Source: an uncultured archaeon
Lineage (GTDB): Archaea; Thermoproteota; Nitrososphaeria; Nitrososphaerales; CALBXV01
Reading direction: 5' to 3'
NCBI GenBank assembly: GCA_937890045.1
Contig: CALBXV010000043.1
Span: 1-9,407, forward strand
Length of the DNA: 9,407 bases
In this document: piece by piece, positions 1 to 5,991 of the stretch
Position numbering within the stretch: the stretch's first letter is position 1
Layout of the letters: each line of letters begins with the position of its first letter
Notes under the pieces: model-generated
Databases searched by the model: none
The model's input: the letters and a program-made list of their open reading frames with translations, nothing else
Told to the model about the DNA's origin: nothing
Position numbers and translations under genes: made by a program

Positions 1-1184
1 ATAGTCCTGACCATAGATTGTGTGTAGCTCCTACTCATGTCAGGCCTATGACTATAAAAGAAAATAATCAAATAATGTTAAATAATCCCAAGCATAAATT
101 TAAACCTTCTACTCCTATTGACCAACAGTACCTAGGGGGTTATCGTAATGACGAAGGAAAATGGATATATAGAACTGATGAAGAAAAATATAATTTAATA
201 CTAACAGATAGAAGATTAACAGAAATAGTGCCAAACTCAGCTTTTGATAAACCGTGTTTAAAATGGCTCAAAGGTCTGGATAAAGGATATGCAAGAATTA
301 GGATACCAAATAATTGGAGAGGAAAAAAGAAAACTGGTGCTATTAGTGGAATTAAATTTATGATTATAGTAAGAGATAATTTAGAATATTGGTCACATAA
401 AAAAGATATAGTTCGTCATAAGTGTGAAAACCCGTGGTGCATGGAGCCTAGTCATCTAAAACTAGGTGATTCAAGTAAAAACCAAATAGATGCAAGAGAC
501 GGAAAAACTCCACCTAAAGGGCAAATATTTAATAGAGAACAAGTTATAAAACTATTAAAAGAATTTAAAAATTTTAATTTAATAAAAGGAGATGGTCAAC
601 TAAGATATTGGATTCTTGAAAAAGCTGTAAAACTTGATGTGCATGAAAATACACTTTATAGCATAGTATATGGAAGGACTTGGAAAGATGTACATAAAGA
701 AATAATGGGAGACACTCAAAAAATAAGAAGTTTTAAAAGATGGGACAAGGAACAAGTATTTAAAATATATGCAGATATAGAAAAAGTAGACCTTTCAAAA
801 TTGGGTACAAAGAGAAAGCTTGCTGAAAAATTAGTAAAAAAATATGGAAAAACACGAGCAACTATGGAAAATTTAATGTCAGGAAGAACTTATAATATCT
901 GGTATAACGAGTACTTTACAGAAGAACAACAACAAAGTATCTATAAAAGATCGGACAAAATATATTTAACAAAAAAACAAGTTAGAGAAATTCTTATTGA
1001 AGCAGAATATGAAGATTTTAATATTAAAAATTGTATGCAGGACTTCAGTAAAGAAATAGGTTTAAAATATAAAGTTAATTATCAAACAATAAGAGATATT
1101 TTAAGTGGTAAAACTCACAAAGATGTATGGGCAGAACTATACCCAGAAGATGAATACTATATAAGGTACAATAAGGGATTATAA
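1..1184 (+). CDS. HNH endonuclease with three C-terminal DNA-binding-like repeats, 5'-partial
   Basis: The gene is cut by the window edge. The frame is open from base 3, and the first ATG-like codons (TTG at 18, ATG at 48) fall inside an HNH motif, so the true start is upstream. Seen: codons from base 9 read RLCVAPTHVRPMTIKENN, which matches the C-terminal half of a phage HNH domain (C-x-N-P-x-H-L...T..EN). A second, complete HNH domain lies at about 255-503: W..KG.DKGYARI, then HKCENPWCMEPSHL and KNQID, with its H (417), H (453) and N (480) intact. Three related modules of about 60 residues follow (528-707, 738-917, 963-1142). Each begins with (K/E)QV and ends with T(I/L/M)..(I/L)..G(R/K)T. 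They look like the HTH/NUMOD-type target-binding modules of free-standing homing endonucleases. Position against the polymerase gene is typical of such elements. Inference: a mobile site-specific nickase or nuclease. Whether it is active is unknown. Confidence 0.85.
   Translation, partial: SPDHRLCVAPTHVRPMTIKENNQIMLNNPKHKFKPSTPIDQQYLGGYRNDEGKWIYRTDEEKYNLILTDRRLTEIVPNSAFDKPCLKWLKGLDKGYARIRIPNNWRGKKKTGAISGIKFMIIVRDNLEYWSHKKDIVRHKCENPWCMEPSHLKLGDSSKNQIDARDGKTPPKGQIFNREQVIKLLKEFKNFNLIKGDGQLRYWILEKAVKLDVHENTLYSIVYGRTWKDVHKEIMGDTQKIRSFKRWDKEQVFKIYADIEKVDLSKLGTKRKLAEKLVKKYGKTRATMENLMSGRTYNIWYNEYFTEEQQQSIYKRSDKIYLTKKQVREILIEAEYEDFNIKNCMQDFSKEIGLKYKVNYQTIRDILSGKTHKDVWAELYPEDEYYIRYNKGL
528..1142 (+). 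repeat. Three diverged protein-level repeats in the HNH gene
   Basis: Three tandem modules of about 60 codons at 528-707, 738-917 and 963-1142 share a pattern: an initial (R/K)(E/K)QV, a helical middle with a Leu/Lys-rich segment, and a closing motif (YSIVYGRTWKDV, ENLMSGRTYNIW, RDILSGKTHKDV). They are recognisable only at protein level, so the duplication is old. The closing motif resembles the recognition helix and turn of DNA-binding modules in phage HNH proteins. That function is inference. Confidence 0.7.
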
Positions 1185-1529
1185 ATGACTAAAATAGCAT
1201 TAATTGATAAAGCACCAAACAGAACAGATTACGTAAGACATTTTAACAATGAATTTGAGTTCGATCATTACCATCTTTGCTCAGAGCAAAAAAAGAAGGT
1301 ATTAAAACGTGATGTAGATATAGAAATAGATTTAGACCAGTATGATTGGATCATATTGGTAGGATCAGAATCATTACTATTTTTTACAAACGAAAGATCA
1401 ATAACGGAGCATAGTGGGCGTTTAATAGATAACAAATTTCTCCCAGTTATAAACCCTGCTATGCTTACGTTTAAGCCTGAAGCTAGACGAACATGGGACG
1501 AATCAGTAGAAAATATAGTTAAGTATATA
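1185..1529 (+). other. Polymerase N-terminal domain, possibly uracil-DNA-glycosylase-like
   Basis: Residues 1-115 of the polymerase precede the exonuclease. Seen: a hydrophobic strand WIILVGSESLLFFT (55-68), then SITEHSGRLI and LPVINPAML (86-94). This order resembles the G.xA...(I)T..RG...(V)PT.HPS layout of UDG family 4/5 proteins, with NPAM where the catalytic HPS loop would lie. I recall similar UDG-like N-terminal regions on some phage family A polymerases, but could not check. If the homology is right, loss of the His suggests a catalytically dead DNA- or uracil-sensing module. Confidence 0.45.
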
Positions 1530-3458
1530 AAAGGTGAACTAAAACCTGTGGAATATTCTACCGATAATTTTAAGGGAATAACTGATAAAGATGAGGCAAT
1601 AGAATTTATACAAAAGGCTATACAGTCTAGTTCAGAATATATTGCTTGCGATACTGAAACAACGGGATTATTTCCTCGAGACGGATATATTCTTGGTATT
1701 AGTTTATCTTATAGAGAAGATGAAGGAGTATATATTCTAACAGATATTATAGATTCTACAGTAGAACTACTATTACAAGACTTATTTACTGAGAAAATAG
1801 TAGTATTTCATAATGCAAAATTTGATATAGCTATGCTAGAGTATCATTTCAATTTTACATTTCCTAGAGTAGAAGATACTATGTTATTGCATTATTTATT
1901 GAATGAGAACCCAGGAACTCATGGTTTAAAACAATTAGCATTAAGACATACAAAATATGGTAATTATGAAAAACCTTTAACAGACTATATAGCTAATTAT
2001 TGTAAAAAGAATAGAGTATTAAAATCACAATTTAGTTGGGAAATGATACCATTTGATATTATGCAAGTATATTCAGCTATGGACGCTGTAGTAACGCTTA
2101 TAATCTTTCACAAAATGAAAGAAGCAATAGCAAAAAACCCAAAACTAGAAAGAGTTTACGATCAAATACTCATTCCAGGTATGTTATTCTTAAAAGATAT
2201 TCAGGATATAGGAGTTCCATTTGACAGAAAAAGATTAGAGTTATCACAAAATTTAATGGAAAAAGAAATAGAAGAAGCAATAAATAGTCTTTATGATTTT
2301 AAAGAGATTAAAATCTTTGAAAAAGGACAAGGGAAAGAATTTAATCCAAATAGTACAGTACAATTACGAAGTCTTTTATTCGATTATATTGGTTTAAAAC
2401 CTACAGGTAAAAAAACTGGTACAGGTGCTCATAGTACTGATGCGGAAGTTTTAGGAGCGTTGGCTTTAAAACATGATGTGCCACAATTAATACTTAATAT
2501 TAGACAAAAATCAAAAATTAAAAATACTTATCTTGATAAAATCATTCCTCAATTAGATAGAGATATGAGATTAAGAACTAACTTTAATTTACATAGTACA
2601 ACTTCTGGCAGACTATCTTCTAGTGGTAAACTTAATATGCAACAAATTCCAAGAGACAATCCAATTATTAAAGGTTGTATAAAAGCTAAAGAAGGGAATA
2701 AGATAGTAGCTATGGACTTAACCACAGCAGAAGTATATGTTGCCGCAGCCTTATCAGATGATAAAAATCTACAACAAATATTTAGAACAGGAGGAAACTT
2801 TCATAGTTCTATTGCTAAATTAGTATTTAAACTACCTTGTAAAGTAGAAGAAGTATCAGAACATTATAAATTAGAAAGACAAGCCGCTAAAGCTGTTACT
2901 TTTGGAATCATGTATGGGGCAGGAGCTCATAAAATATCTCAACAAGTAACAAAAGATAGTGGTTCATATTTTTCAACAAAAGAAGCACAAAGTGTCATTG
3001 ATGATTATTTCTTTCAATTCAAAAGACTTGCAGATTGGTTAGATCTCTGTAAAGAATTTATTCAAACTAATGCTTTTATTTATTCTACTTTCGGAAGAAA
3101 GAGAAGATTAGAAAATGTAAAATCTACAGATAGAGGTATTGCTAGTCATGAAATAAGATCAGGTATTAACTTCTTAGTACAATCTGTAGCTAGTGATATT
3201 AATTTATCTGGTGCTATAGATATGCACAATTATATAGAAAAAAATTATTTAAAAAGTAAGATTTTTGCCTTAGTACATGACTCAGTATTGGCAGAAGTTC
3301 CAGAACATGAAATAGATCATTATTGTAAAAAATTAAAAGAATTTATGCAAATGGATAGAGGAGTTTATATTTCAGGCTCTCCTATTGGTTGTGAATTTGA
3401 TATATCGGAGGACTATTCAAATGGGAAATTTGAAGAAAAATACAAAAGACTACTCTAA
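1185..3458 (+). CDS. polA: Family A DNA polymerase with 3'-5' exonuclease
   Basis: Replicative phage DNA polymerase of the Pol I family, 757 aa, with no 5'-3' nuclease domain. The 3'-5' exonuclease spans residues ~150-310: Exo I D156-T-E158, Exo II N210..FD214, Exo III Y296...D300. The polymerase spans ~330-757: TSGRLSS at 473, motif A D511-LTTA-E516, motif B R565...K569...F573G..Y577G, motif C H698-D-S700. Both catalytic aspartates (511, 699) are present. Motif A differs from the usual DYSQIELR, and motif C has Ser where Glu is usual. Residues 1-115 form an extra N-terminal domain (see separate entry). The ATG follows the HNH stop codon with no gap and has an AAGGGA Shine-Dalgarno at 1173-1178, inside the tail of the HNH gene, so the two are probably co-transcribed. 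The last 38 nt overlap the next gene. Confidence 0.96.
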   Translation: MTKIALIDKAPNRTDYVRHFNNEFEFDHYHLCSEQKKKVLKRDVDIEIDLDQYDWIILVGSESLLFFTNERSITEHSGRLIDNKFLPVINPAMLTFKPEARRTWDESVENIVKYIKGELKPVEYSTDNFKGITDKDEAIEFIQKAIQSSSEYIACDTETTGLFPRDGYILGISLSYREDEGVYILTDIIDSTVELLLQDLFTEKIVVFHNAKFDIAMLEYHFNFTFPRVEDTMLLHYLLNENPGTHGLKQLALRHTKYGNYEKPLTDYIANYCKKNRVLKSQFSWEMIPFDIMQVYSAMDAVVTLIIFHKMKEAIAKNPKLERVYDQILIPGMLFLKDIQDIGVPFDRKRLELSQNLMEKEIEEAINSLYDFKEIKIFEKGQGKEFNPNSTVQLRSLLFDYIGLKPTGKKTGTGAHSTDAEVLGALALKHDVPQLILNIRQKSKIKNTYLDKIIPQLDRDMRLRTNFNLHSTTSGRLSSSGKLNMQQIPRDNPIIKGCIKAKEGNKIVAMDLTTAEVYVAAALSDDKNLQQIFRTGGNFHSSIAKLVFKLPCKVEEVSEHYKLERQAAKAVTFGIMYGAGAHKISQQVTKDSGSYFSTKEAQSVIDDYFFQFKRLADWLDLCKEFIQTNAFIYSTFGRKRRLENVKSTDRGIASHEIRSGINFLVQSVASDINLSGAIDMHNYIEKNYLKSKIFALVHDSVLAEVPEHEIDHYCKKLKEFMQMDRGVYISGSPIGCEFDISEDYSNGKFEEKYKRLL
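3407..3411 (+). promoter_or_regulatory. Shine-Dalgarno GGAGG deciding the start of the membrane protein gene
   Basis: GGAGG inside the polymerase coding sequence sits 9 nt before the ATG at 3421. It supports that start over the in-frame ATG at 3385, which has no such site and would overlap the polymerase further. Confidence 0.8.
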
Positions 3459-3717
3459 AGCTAGAGTAGTTTATCATGTTACACCCCTAAATGATATTAC
3501 TTGGTGGGTAAAATGGGGTAGTAGTTTTTTAATTCTTGGTGCAATTATACTAAGAGCTTTAGATATACTTCATATGGTAGATGTTACTTTATCTTTCTTA
3601 GGCTGTAGTGGTTGGATTTTTGTTGGCTTTAAATGGCAAGATAGATCAATAATGTTTTTAAATACAGTAGCTGCTACAATACTATTAATGGGTCTTTTAA
3701 AAGAGGTGATGATATGA
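3421..3717 (+). CDS. Small three-helix membrane protein
   Basis: The product is 98 aa from the ATG at 3421, chosen because of the GGAGG 9 nt upstream; an in-frame ATG at 3385 would add 12 residues. The N-terminus is basic and polar (MGNLKKNTKDYSKAR), followed by three hydrophobic segments at about 28-48, 53-71 and 76-93. They are joined by short loops with charged residues (RALD; KWQDR). It is therefore probably an inner-membrane protein of the infected cell with no signal peptide. The WxxKW...GWIFVGFKWQDRxIMxxN pattern reminds me of small phage proteins of the DUF6552 type, from memory and unverified. The gene overlaps the polymerase end by 38 nt and the next gene by ATGA. A hairpin at 3447-3472 lies in its early codons. 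Function is unknown; membrane anchoring of replication or superinfection exclusion would both be guesses. Confidence 0.8.
   Translation: MGNLKKNTKDYSKARVVYHVTPLNDITWWVKWGSSFLILGAIILRALDILHMVDVTLSFLGCSGWIFVGFKWQDRSIMFLNTVAATILLMGLLKEVMI
3447..3472 (+). promoter_or_regulatory. Strong RNA hairpin over the polymerase stop codon
   Basis: A perfect 9-bp inverted repeat ACTACTCTA (3449-3457) / TAGAGTAGT (3462-3470) encloses a 4-nt AAGC loop. A G-U and an A-U pair extend it to 11 bp. The polymerase stop TAA (3456-3458) lies in the end of the left arm and the loop. The bases after it (TTTATC) are not a real U-tract, so an efficient intrinsic terminator is unlikely. A role in mRNA processing, attenuation or reinitiation is inference. 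Confidence 0.55.
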
Positions 3718-3800
3718 ATAAACTTGATATTCCTTGGATTTTATTCTGTCTTTTAATTATAATTATAGTATTTAAGGATTTTCATAAAAGACTTTTATGA
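3714..3800 (+). CDS. Tiny single-helix membrane peptide, 28 aa
   Basis: Reads MNKLDIPWILFCLLIIIIVFKDFHKRLL and stops at 3798-3800. Support for a real gene: an AGAGGTGAT-type Shine-Dalgarno at 3702-3710 ends 3 nt before the ATG; the start overlaps the upstream stop as ATGA (3714-3717); and its own stop overlaps the next start as ATGA (3797-3800). Without it there would be an unexplained gap between two closely coupled genes. Residues 7-20 form one hydrophobic helix, followed by a basic tail (KDFHKR), which suggests N-out/C-in insertion by the positive-inside rule. Function is unknown. It may partner the preceding membrane protein. Confidence 0.72.
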   Translation: MNKLDIPWILFCLLIIIIVFKDFHKRLL

Positions 3801-4276
3801 AATTAGAAGAAATAAATTTTCCAATATATGTAGTCGGAACGGAAGATACAAAAACTGAAGATGGAGTTGTCTTTGCAGATAATAAAGTTTTAGATGATAC
3901 TAATATGAGTGGAGATACATTAGGGGCGAGAAGATTACAGACAAGTCTTCCTAATTTATACCCATTAAGATACATGATAAAATCATTATCAGGATTAGTA
4001 ATGCATAGAGGCTATATGTATATAGATTCTTTAGGAAAGCTTTTTTCATATACTAAACAAAATTTCTTTCCATTAATATATCATAAAATATTGAATGTGG
4101 AAAAGAAAGATATAGTATCTTTACTATGGTTAAAAGATATAAATTTTCCTATAGAAGTAGAAAGACCTCCTGAAGTGGAATATATGTGGGCAGGTATTAT
4201 ATATAAAAATACTCTTCCATGGTTTTTTTATGAGTATTCAACCGAATGGAAAAAAGATACAAGAAGAAAAATATGA
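3797..4276 (+). CDS. Phage protein of unknown function, 159 aa
   Basis: Not recognised. It is a soluble-looking protein, rich in aromatic residues and free of cysteine, with no predicted membrane segment. The segment I-N-F-P-I occurs twice (residues 6-10 and 115-119), perhaps marking two strands of related sub-domains. The middle contains YMYIDSLGKLFSYTK, a beta-hairpin-like stretch. The ATG at 3797 overlaps the previous stop (ATGA), and no strong Shine-Dalgarno is near, so translation is probably coupled to the 28-aa peptide gene. The end overlaps the helicase start, again by ATGA. Tight coupling between polymerase and helicase genes suggests a role in replication or its regulation, by context only. 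Confidence 0.82.
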   Translation: MKLEEINFPIYVVGTEDTKTEDGVVFADNKVLDDTNMSGDTLGARRLQTSLPNLYPLRYMIKSLSGLVMHRGYMYIDSLGKLFSYTKQNFFPLIYHKILNVEKKDIVSLLWLKDINFPIEVERPPEVEYMWAGIIYKNTLPWFFYEYSTEWKKDTRRKI

Positions 4277-5553
4277 AAGCAGTACTAAGTAATAGAATTT
4301 ATATAGAAGTAAATGATCATCTTGAATCTATAATTGATAAACAACTAACATATAAAATACCTTCATATAAACCGACTGATCCACCTGAAGTTATAAAGAA
4401 CATGGGATTTGTCAGGAACGGGTTAGTGACTATGCCTATAGGTAGACAAGATTTAATACCTACTAACTATGAGATAGTTGATAAGAGAAAGAAAATTCCA
4501 GTAGAATTTCCTCCTTTTAAGTTCGATTTAAGACAGAGCCAAAGTGAAGTTTACAGAGATGTTTATGATAATTGTATAATAAACGCTTGGGTAAGTTGGG
4601 GGAAGACTTTTACCGCGTTAGCAATCGCAAGTAAACTTGGACAGAAAACATTAGTAGTAGTGCATACATTAGCTTTAAGATCACAGTGGGTAAGAGAAGT
4701 ACAAAAGGTCTTTGGAATTGAAACTGGAATTATAGGTAGTGGAAAATTTAATATTGATAGTCCTATTGTAATTGGAAATGTCCAGTCTTTATACCGAAGA
4801 ATTCCTGATATAATAAATGAATTTGGATTATTAATTCTAGATGAAATGCATCATGTTAGTAGTCCTACTTTTGCAAGAGTTGTAGATAAAAGTCGAGCAA
4901 GATACAAGATAGGATTATCAGGCACAATAGAAAGAAAAGATGGTAAACATGTAGTTTTCAGAGATTATTTTGGACAAAATGTCATTACTCCCCCAAAAGA
5001 AAACTACATGACTCCAACTATAGATATAATTCATACAGAGATTAGATTCTTAGACGGAGCAGCCATTCCCTGGGCTAGAAAGATTAATCAGTTGGCTTAT
5101 AATGAGGAATACAGACATTCAGTATCATTAATAGCAAGTGCTTACGCAGCTAAAGGACATAAAGTTTTAGTAGTAGCAGACCGAGTTGATTTGCTAAAAA
5201 CTTGTGCTGAATTGAGTGGAGATAAGGCACTAGTTATTACAGGAGAAGTGCCACATACAGAGAGACCTAAAATGATGAATAGGATATATGATGATAAAGA
5301 CATCCTTTATGGAACACAGTCTATATTCTCTGAAGGTATTTCTCTTAACTGTTTAAGTTGTTTACTTTTAGCAACTCCAGTTAATAACGAACCTTTATTA
5401 ACACAGCTAATAGGAAGAATAATAAGGCGGGAAGAAGGTAAGAAGACCCCCGTGGTAATAGATATTAATCTGTTGGGCAAGACTGCCCGCAGACAAGCGA
5501 ATAATAGGTTAGGATACTATATGAAGCAAGGGTATGACATTAATCACCTTTGA
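4273..5553 (+). CDS. SF2 DNA helicase, UvsW/XPB-like
   Basis: ATP-dependent DNA helicase, 426 aa, that probably remodels or unwinds branched DNA as T4 UvsW does. Seen, numbered from the ATG at 4273: a Q-motif-like LRQSQSEVYRD (86-96), motif I AWVSWGKT (105-112), motif II DEMH (190-193), motif III SGT (216-218), a second RecA-like domain with VLVVADRVD (298-306), GTQSIFSEGISL (347-358) and motif VI QLIGRIIRR (378-386). The N-terminal ~80 residues resemble the small DNA-binding domain of UvsW-like proteins. Motif I has SW where most SF2 helicases have a Gly/Ser pair. I prefer the ATG at 4273, which overlaps the upstream stop as ATGA and starts MKAVLSNRIYIEV. An in-frame ATG at 4246 would add MEKRYKKKN, a nine-residue basic extension, and has no ribosome site. 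Genes upstream are co-directional and coupled. Confidence 0.93.
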   Translation: MKAVLSNRIYIEVNDHLESIIDKQLTYKIPSYKPTDPPEVIKNMGFVRNGLVTMPIGRQDLIPTNYEIVDKRKKIPVEFPPFKFDLRQSQSEVYRDVYDNCIINAWVSWGKTFTALAIASKLGQKTLVVVHTLALRSQWVREVQKVFGIETGIIGSGKFNIDSPIVIGNVQSLYRRIPDIINEFGLLILDEMHHVSSPTFARVVDKSRARYKIGLSGTIERKDGKHVVFRDYFGQNVITPPKENYMTPTIDIIHTEIRFLDGAAIPWARKINQLAYNEEYRHSVSLIASAYAAKGHKVLVVADRVDLLKTCAELSGDKALVITGEVPHTERPKMMNRIYDDKDILYGTQSIFSEGISLNCLSCLLLATPVNNEPLLTQLIGRIIRREEGKKTPVVIDINLLGKTARRQANNRLGYYMKQGYDINHL

Positions 5554-5563
5554 AATTTAGTTC

Positions 5564-5592
5564 TTGACACCGAGTTAAAATTTTGGTATAAT
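5564..5592 (+). promoter_or_regulatory. Consensus sigma-70 promoter with extended -10
   Basis: TTGACA (5564-5569), a 17-bp spacer, then TATAAT (5587-5592), with TG one base before the -10 (TGGTATAAT, an extended -10). Both hexamers match consensus exactly at the optimal spacing. The expected start of transcription is near A5599. It lies in the only clear intergenic gap of the window, so it probably drives the ssDNA-binding protein and gp47/gp46-like genes through host RNA polymerase. Confidence 0.88.
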
Positions 5593-5593
5593 A

Positions 5594-5980
5594 GTGATAC
5601 GATTTAATTGGAAAAAGATTTTAGAAGCAACTAAAGGCAAGGAAAATGAAATACTGCTAATAGTGCATTCACTTACTTATAATCTCACACCTAAAAATTA
5701 TCGTGATCCATTATATAAATATTTTGGAAAAGACTGGTCAGGCTTCAGTTTCTTAGTAAACCCCGAAGCTGTCTTTATAAATAGACCACAGTTCTCTGAT
5801 CGAGAATGGGTAGAGTATATAGCTATCGCTAGTTATAGAAATTTAAATGCCTATTACGATTCGAGAAAAACAACGATAGACCTTTTACACTTACCAGTGT
5901 CTGAGGACGCAATTAACAACAACAGGCTACTGAAGATTGAAGATAACAAAGTACATTTTCGATTTGAAGAAGTCACTTAA
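5594..5980 (+). CDS. Conserved-looking phage protein of unknown function, 128 aa
   Basis: Begins at GTG 5594 (MIRFNWKKILEATKG) and ends 11 nt before the ssDNA-binding protein gene. The protein is small, rich in aromatic residues and cysteine-free. It includes DPLYKYFGKDWSGFSFLVNP (38-57), which looks like a conserved core, and a helical SDREWVEYIAIASYRNLNAYY (69-89). Start problem: GTG lies 2 nt after the -10 hexamer of the promoter and before its expected +1 (about 5599). An mRNA from that promoter would lack the start codon. No in-frame ATG follows soon, and the next in-frame GTG (5663) would remove 23 residues. No Shine-Dalgarno precedes GTG 5594. The full protein would therefore have to come from read-through mRNA begun upstream. 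Function is unknown. Its position before the ssDNA-binding protein gene hints at replication. Confidence 0.78.
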   Translation: MIRFNWKKILEATKGKENEILLIVHSLTYNLTPKNYRDPLYKYFGKDWSGFSFLVNPEAVFINRPQFSDREWVEYIAIASYRNLNAYYDSRKTTIDLLHLPVSEDAINNNRLLKIEDNKVHFRFEEVT

Positions 5981-5985
5981 AGGAG
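5981..5985 (+). promoter_or_regulatory. Strong Shine-Dalgarno of the ssDNA-binding protein gene
   Basis: AGGAG (within TAAAGGAGAA) directly follows the upstream stop codon and sits 6 nt before ATG 5992. It is the strongest ribosome site in the window, as expected for a protein needed in stoichiometric amounts. Confidence 0.8.
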
Positions 5986-5991
5986 AAAACA

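Noticed and set aside
432..472. Inverted repeat CCTAGT/ACTAGG in the HNH gene
   Set aside because: A 6-bp stem with an 8-nt loop inside the conserved HNH codons is too weak to support a function.
18..1184. TTG at 18 as the true start of the HNH gene
   Set aside because: It falls inside a clear HNH motif (RLCVAPTH), and the frame is open to the window edge, so the gene is truncated.
3385..3420. ATG 3385 as start of the membrane protein
   Set aside because: No ribosome site precedes it, while ATG 3421 has GGAGG 9 nt upstream.
4246..4272. ATG 4246 as start of the helicase
   Set aside because: It adds a short lysine-rich extension, has no ribosome site, and the ATGA junction at 4273 matches the style of the neighbouring genes.
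5468..5495. Hairpin GGGC/GCCC near the helicase end as a terminator
   Set aside because: The stem is only 4 bp with a bulged extension, lies inside coding sequence and has no U-tract.
5714..5721. TATAAATA, the T4 late-promoter box
   Set aside because: It encodes Tyr-Lys-Tyr inside the 128-aa gene and is expected by chance in such AT-rich DNA. No other sign of T4-type late transcription is seen.
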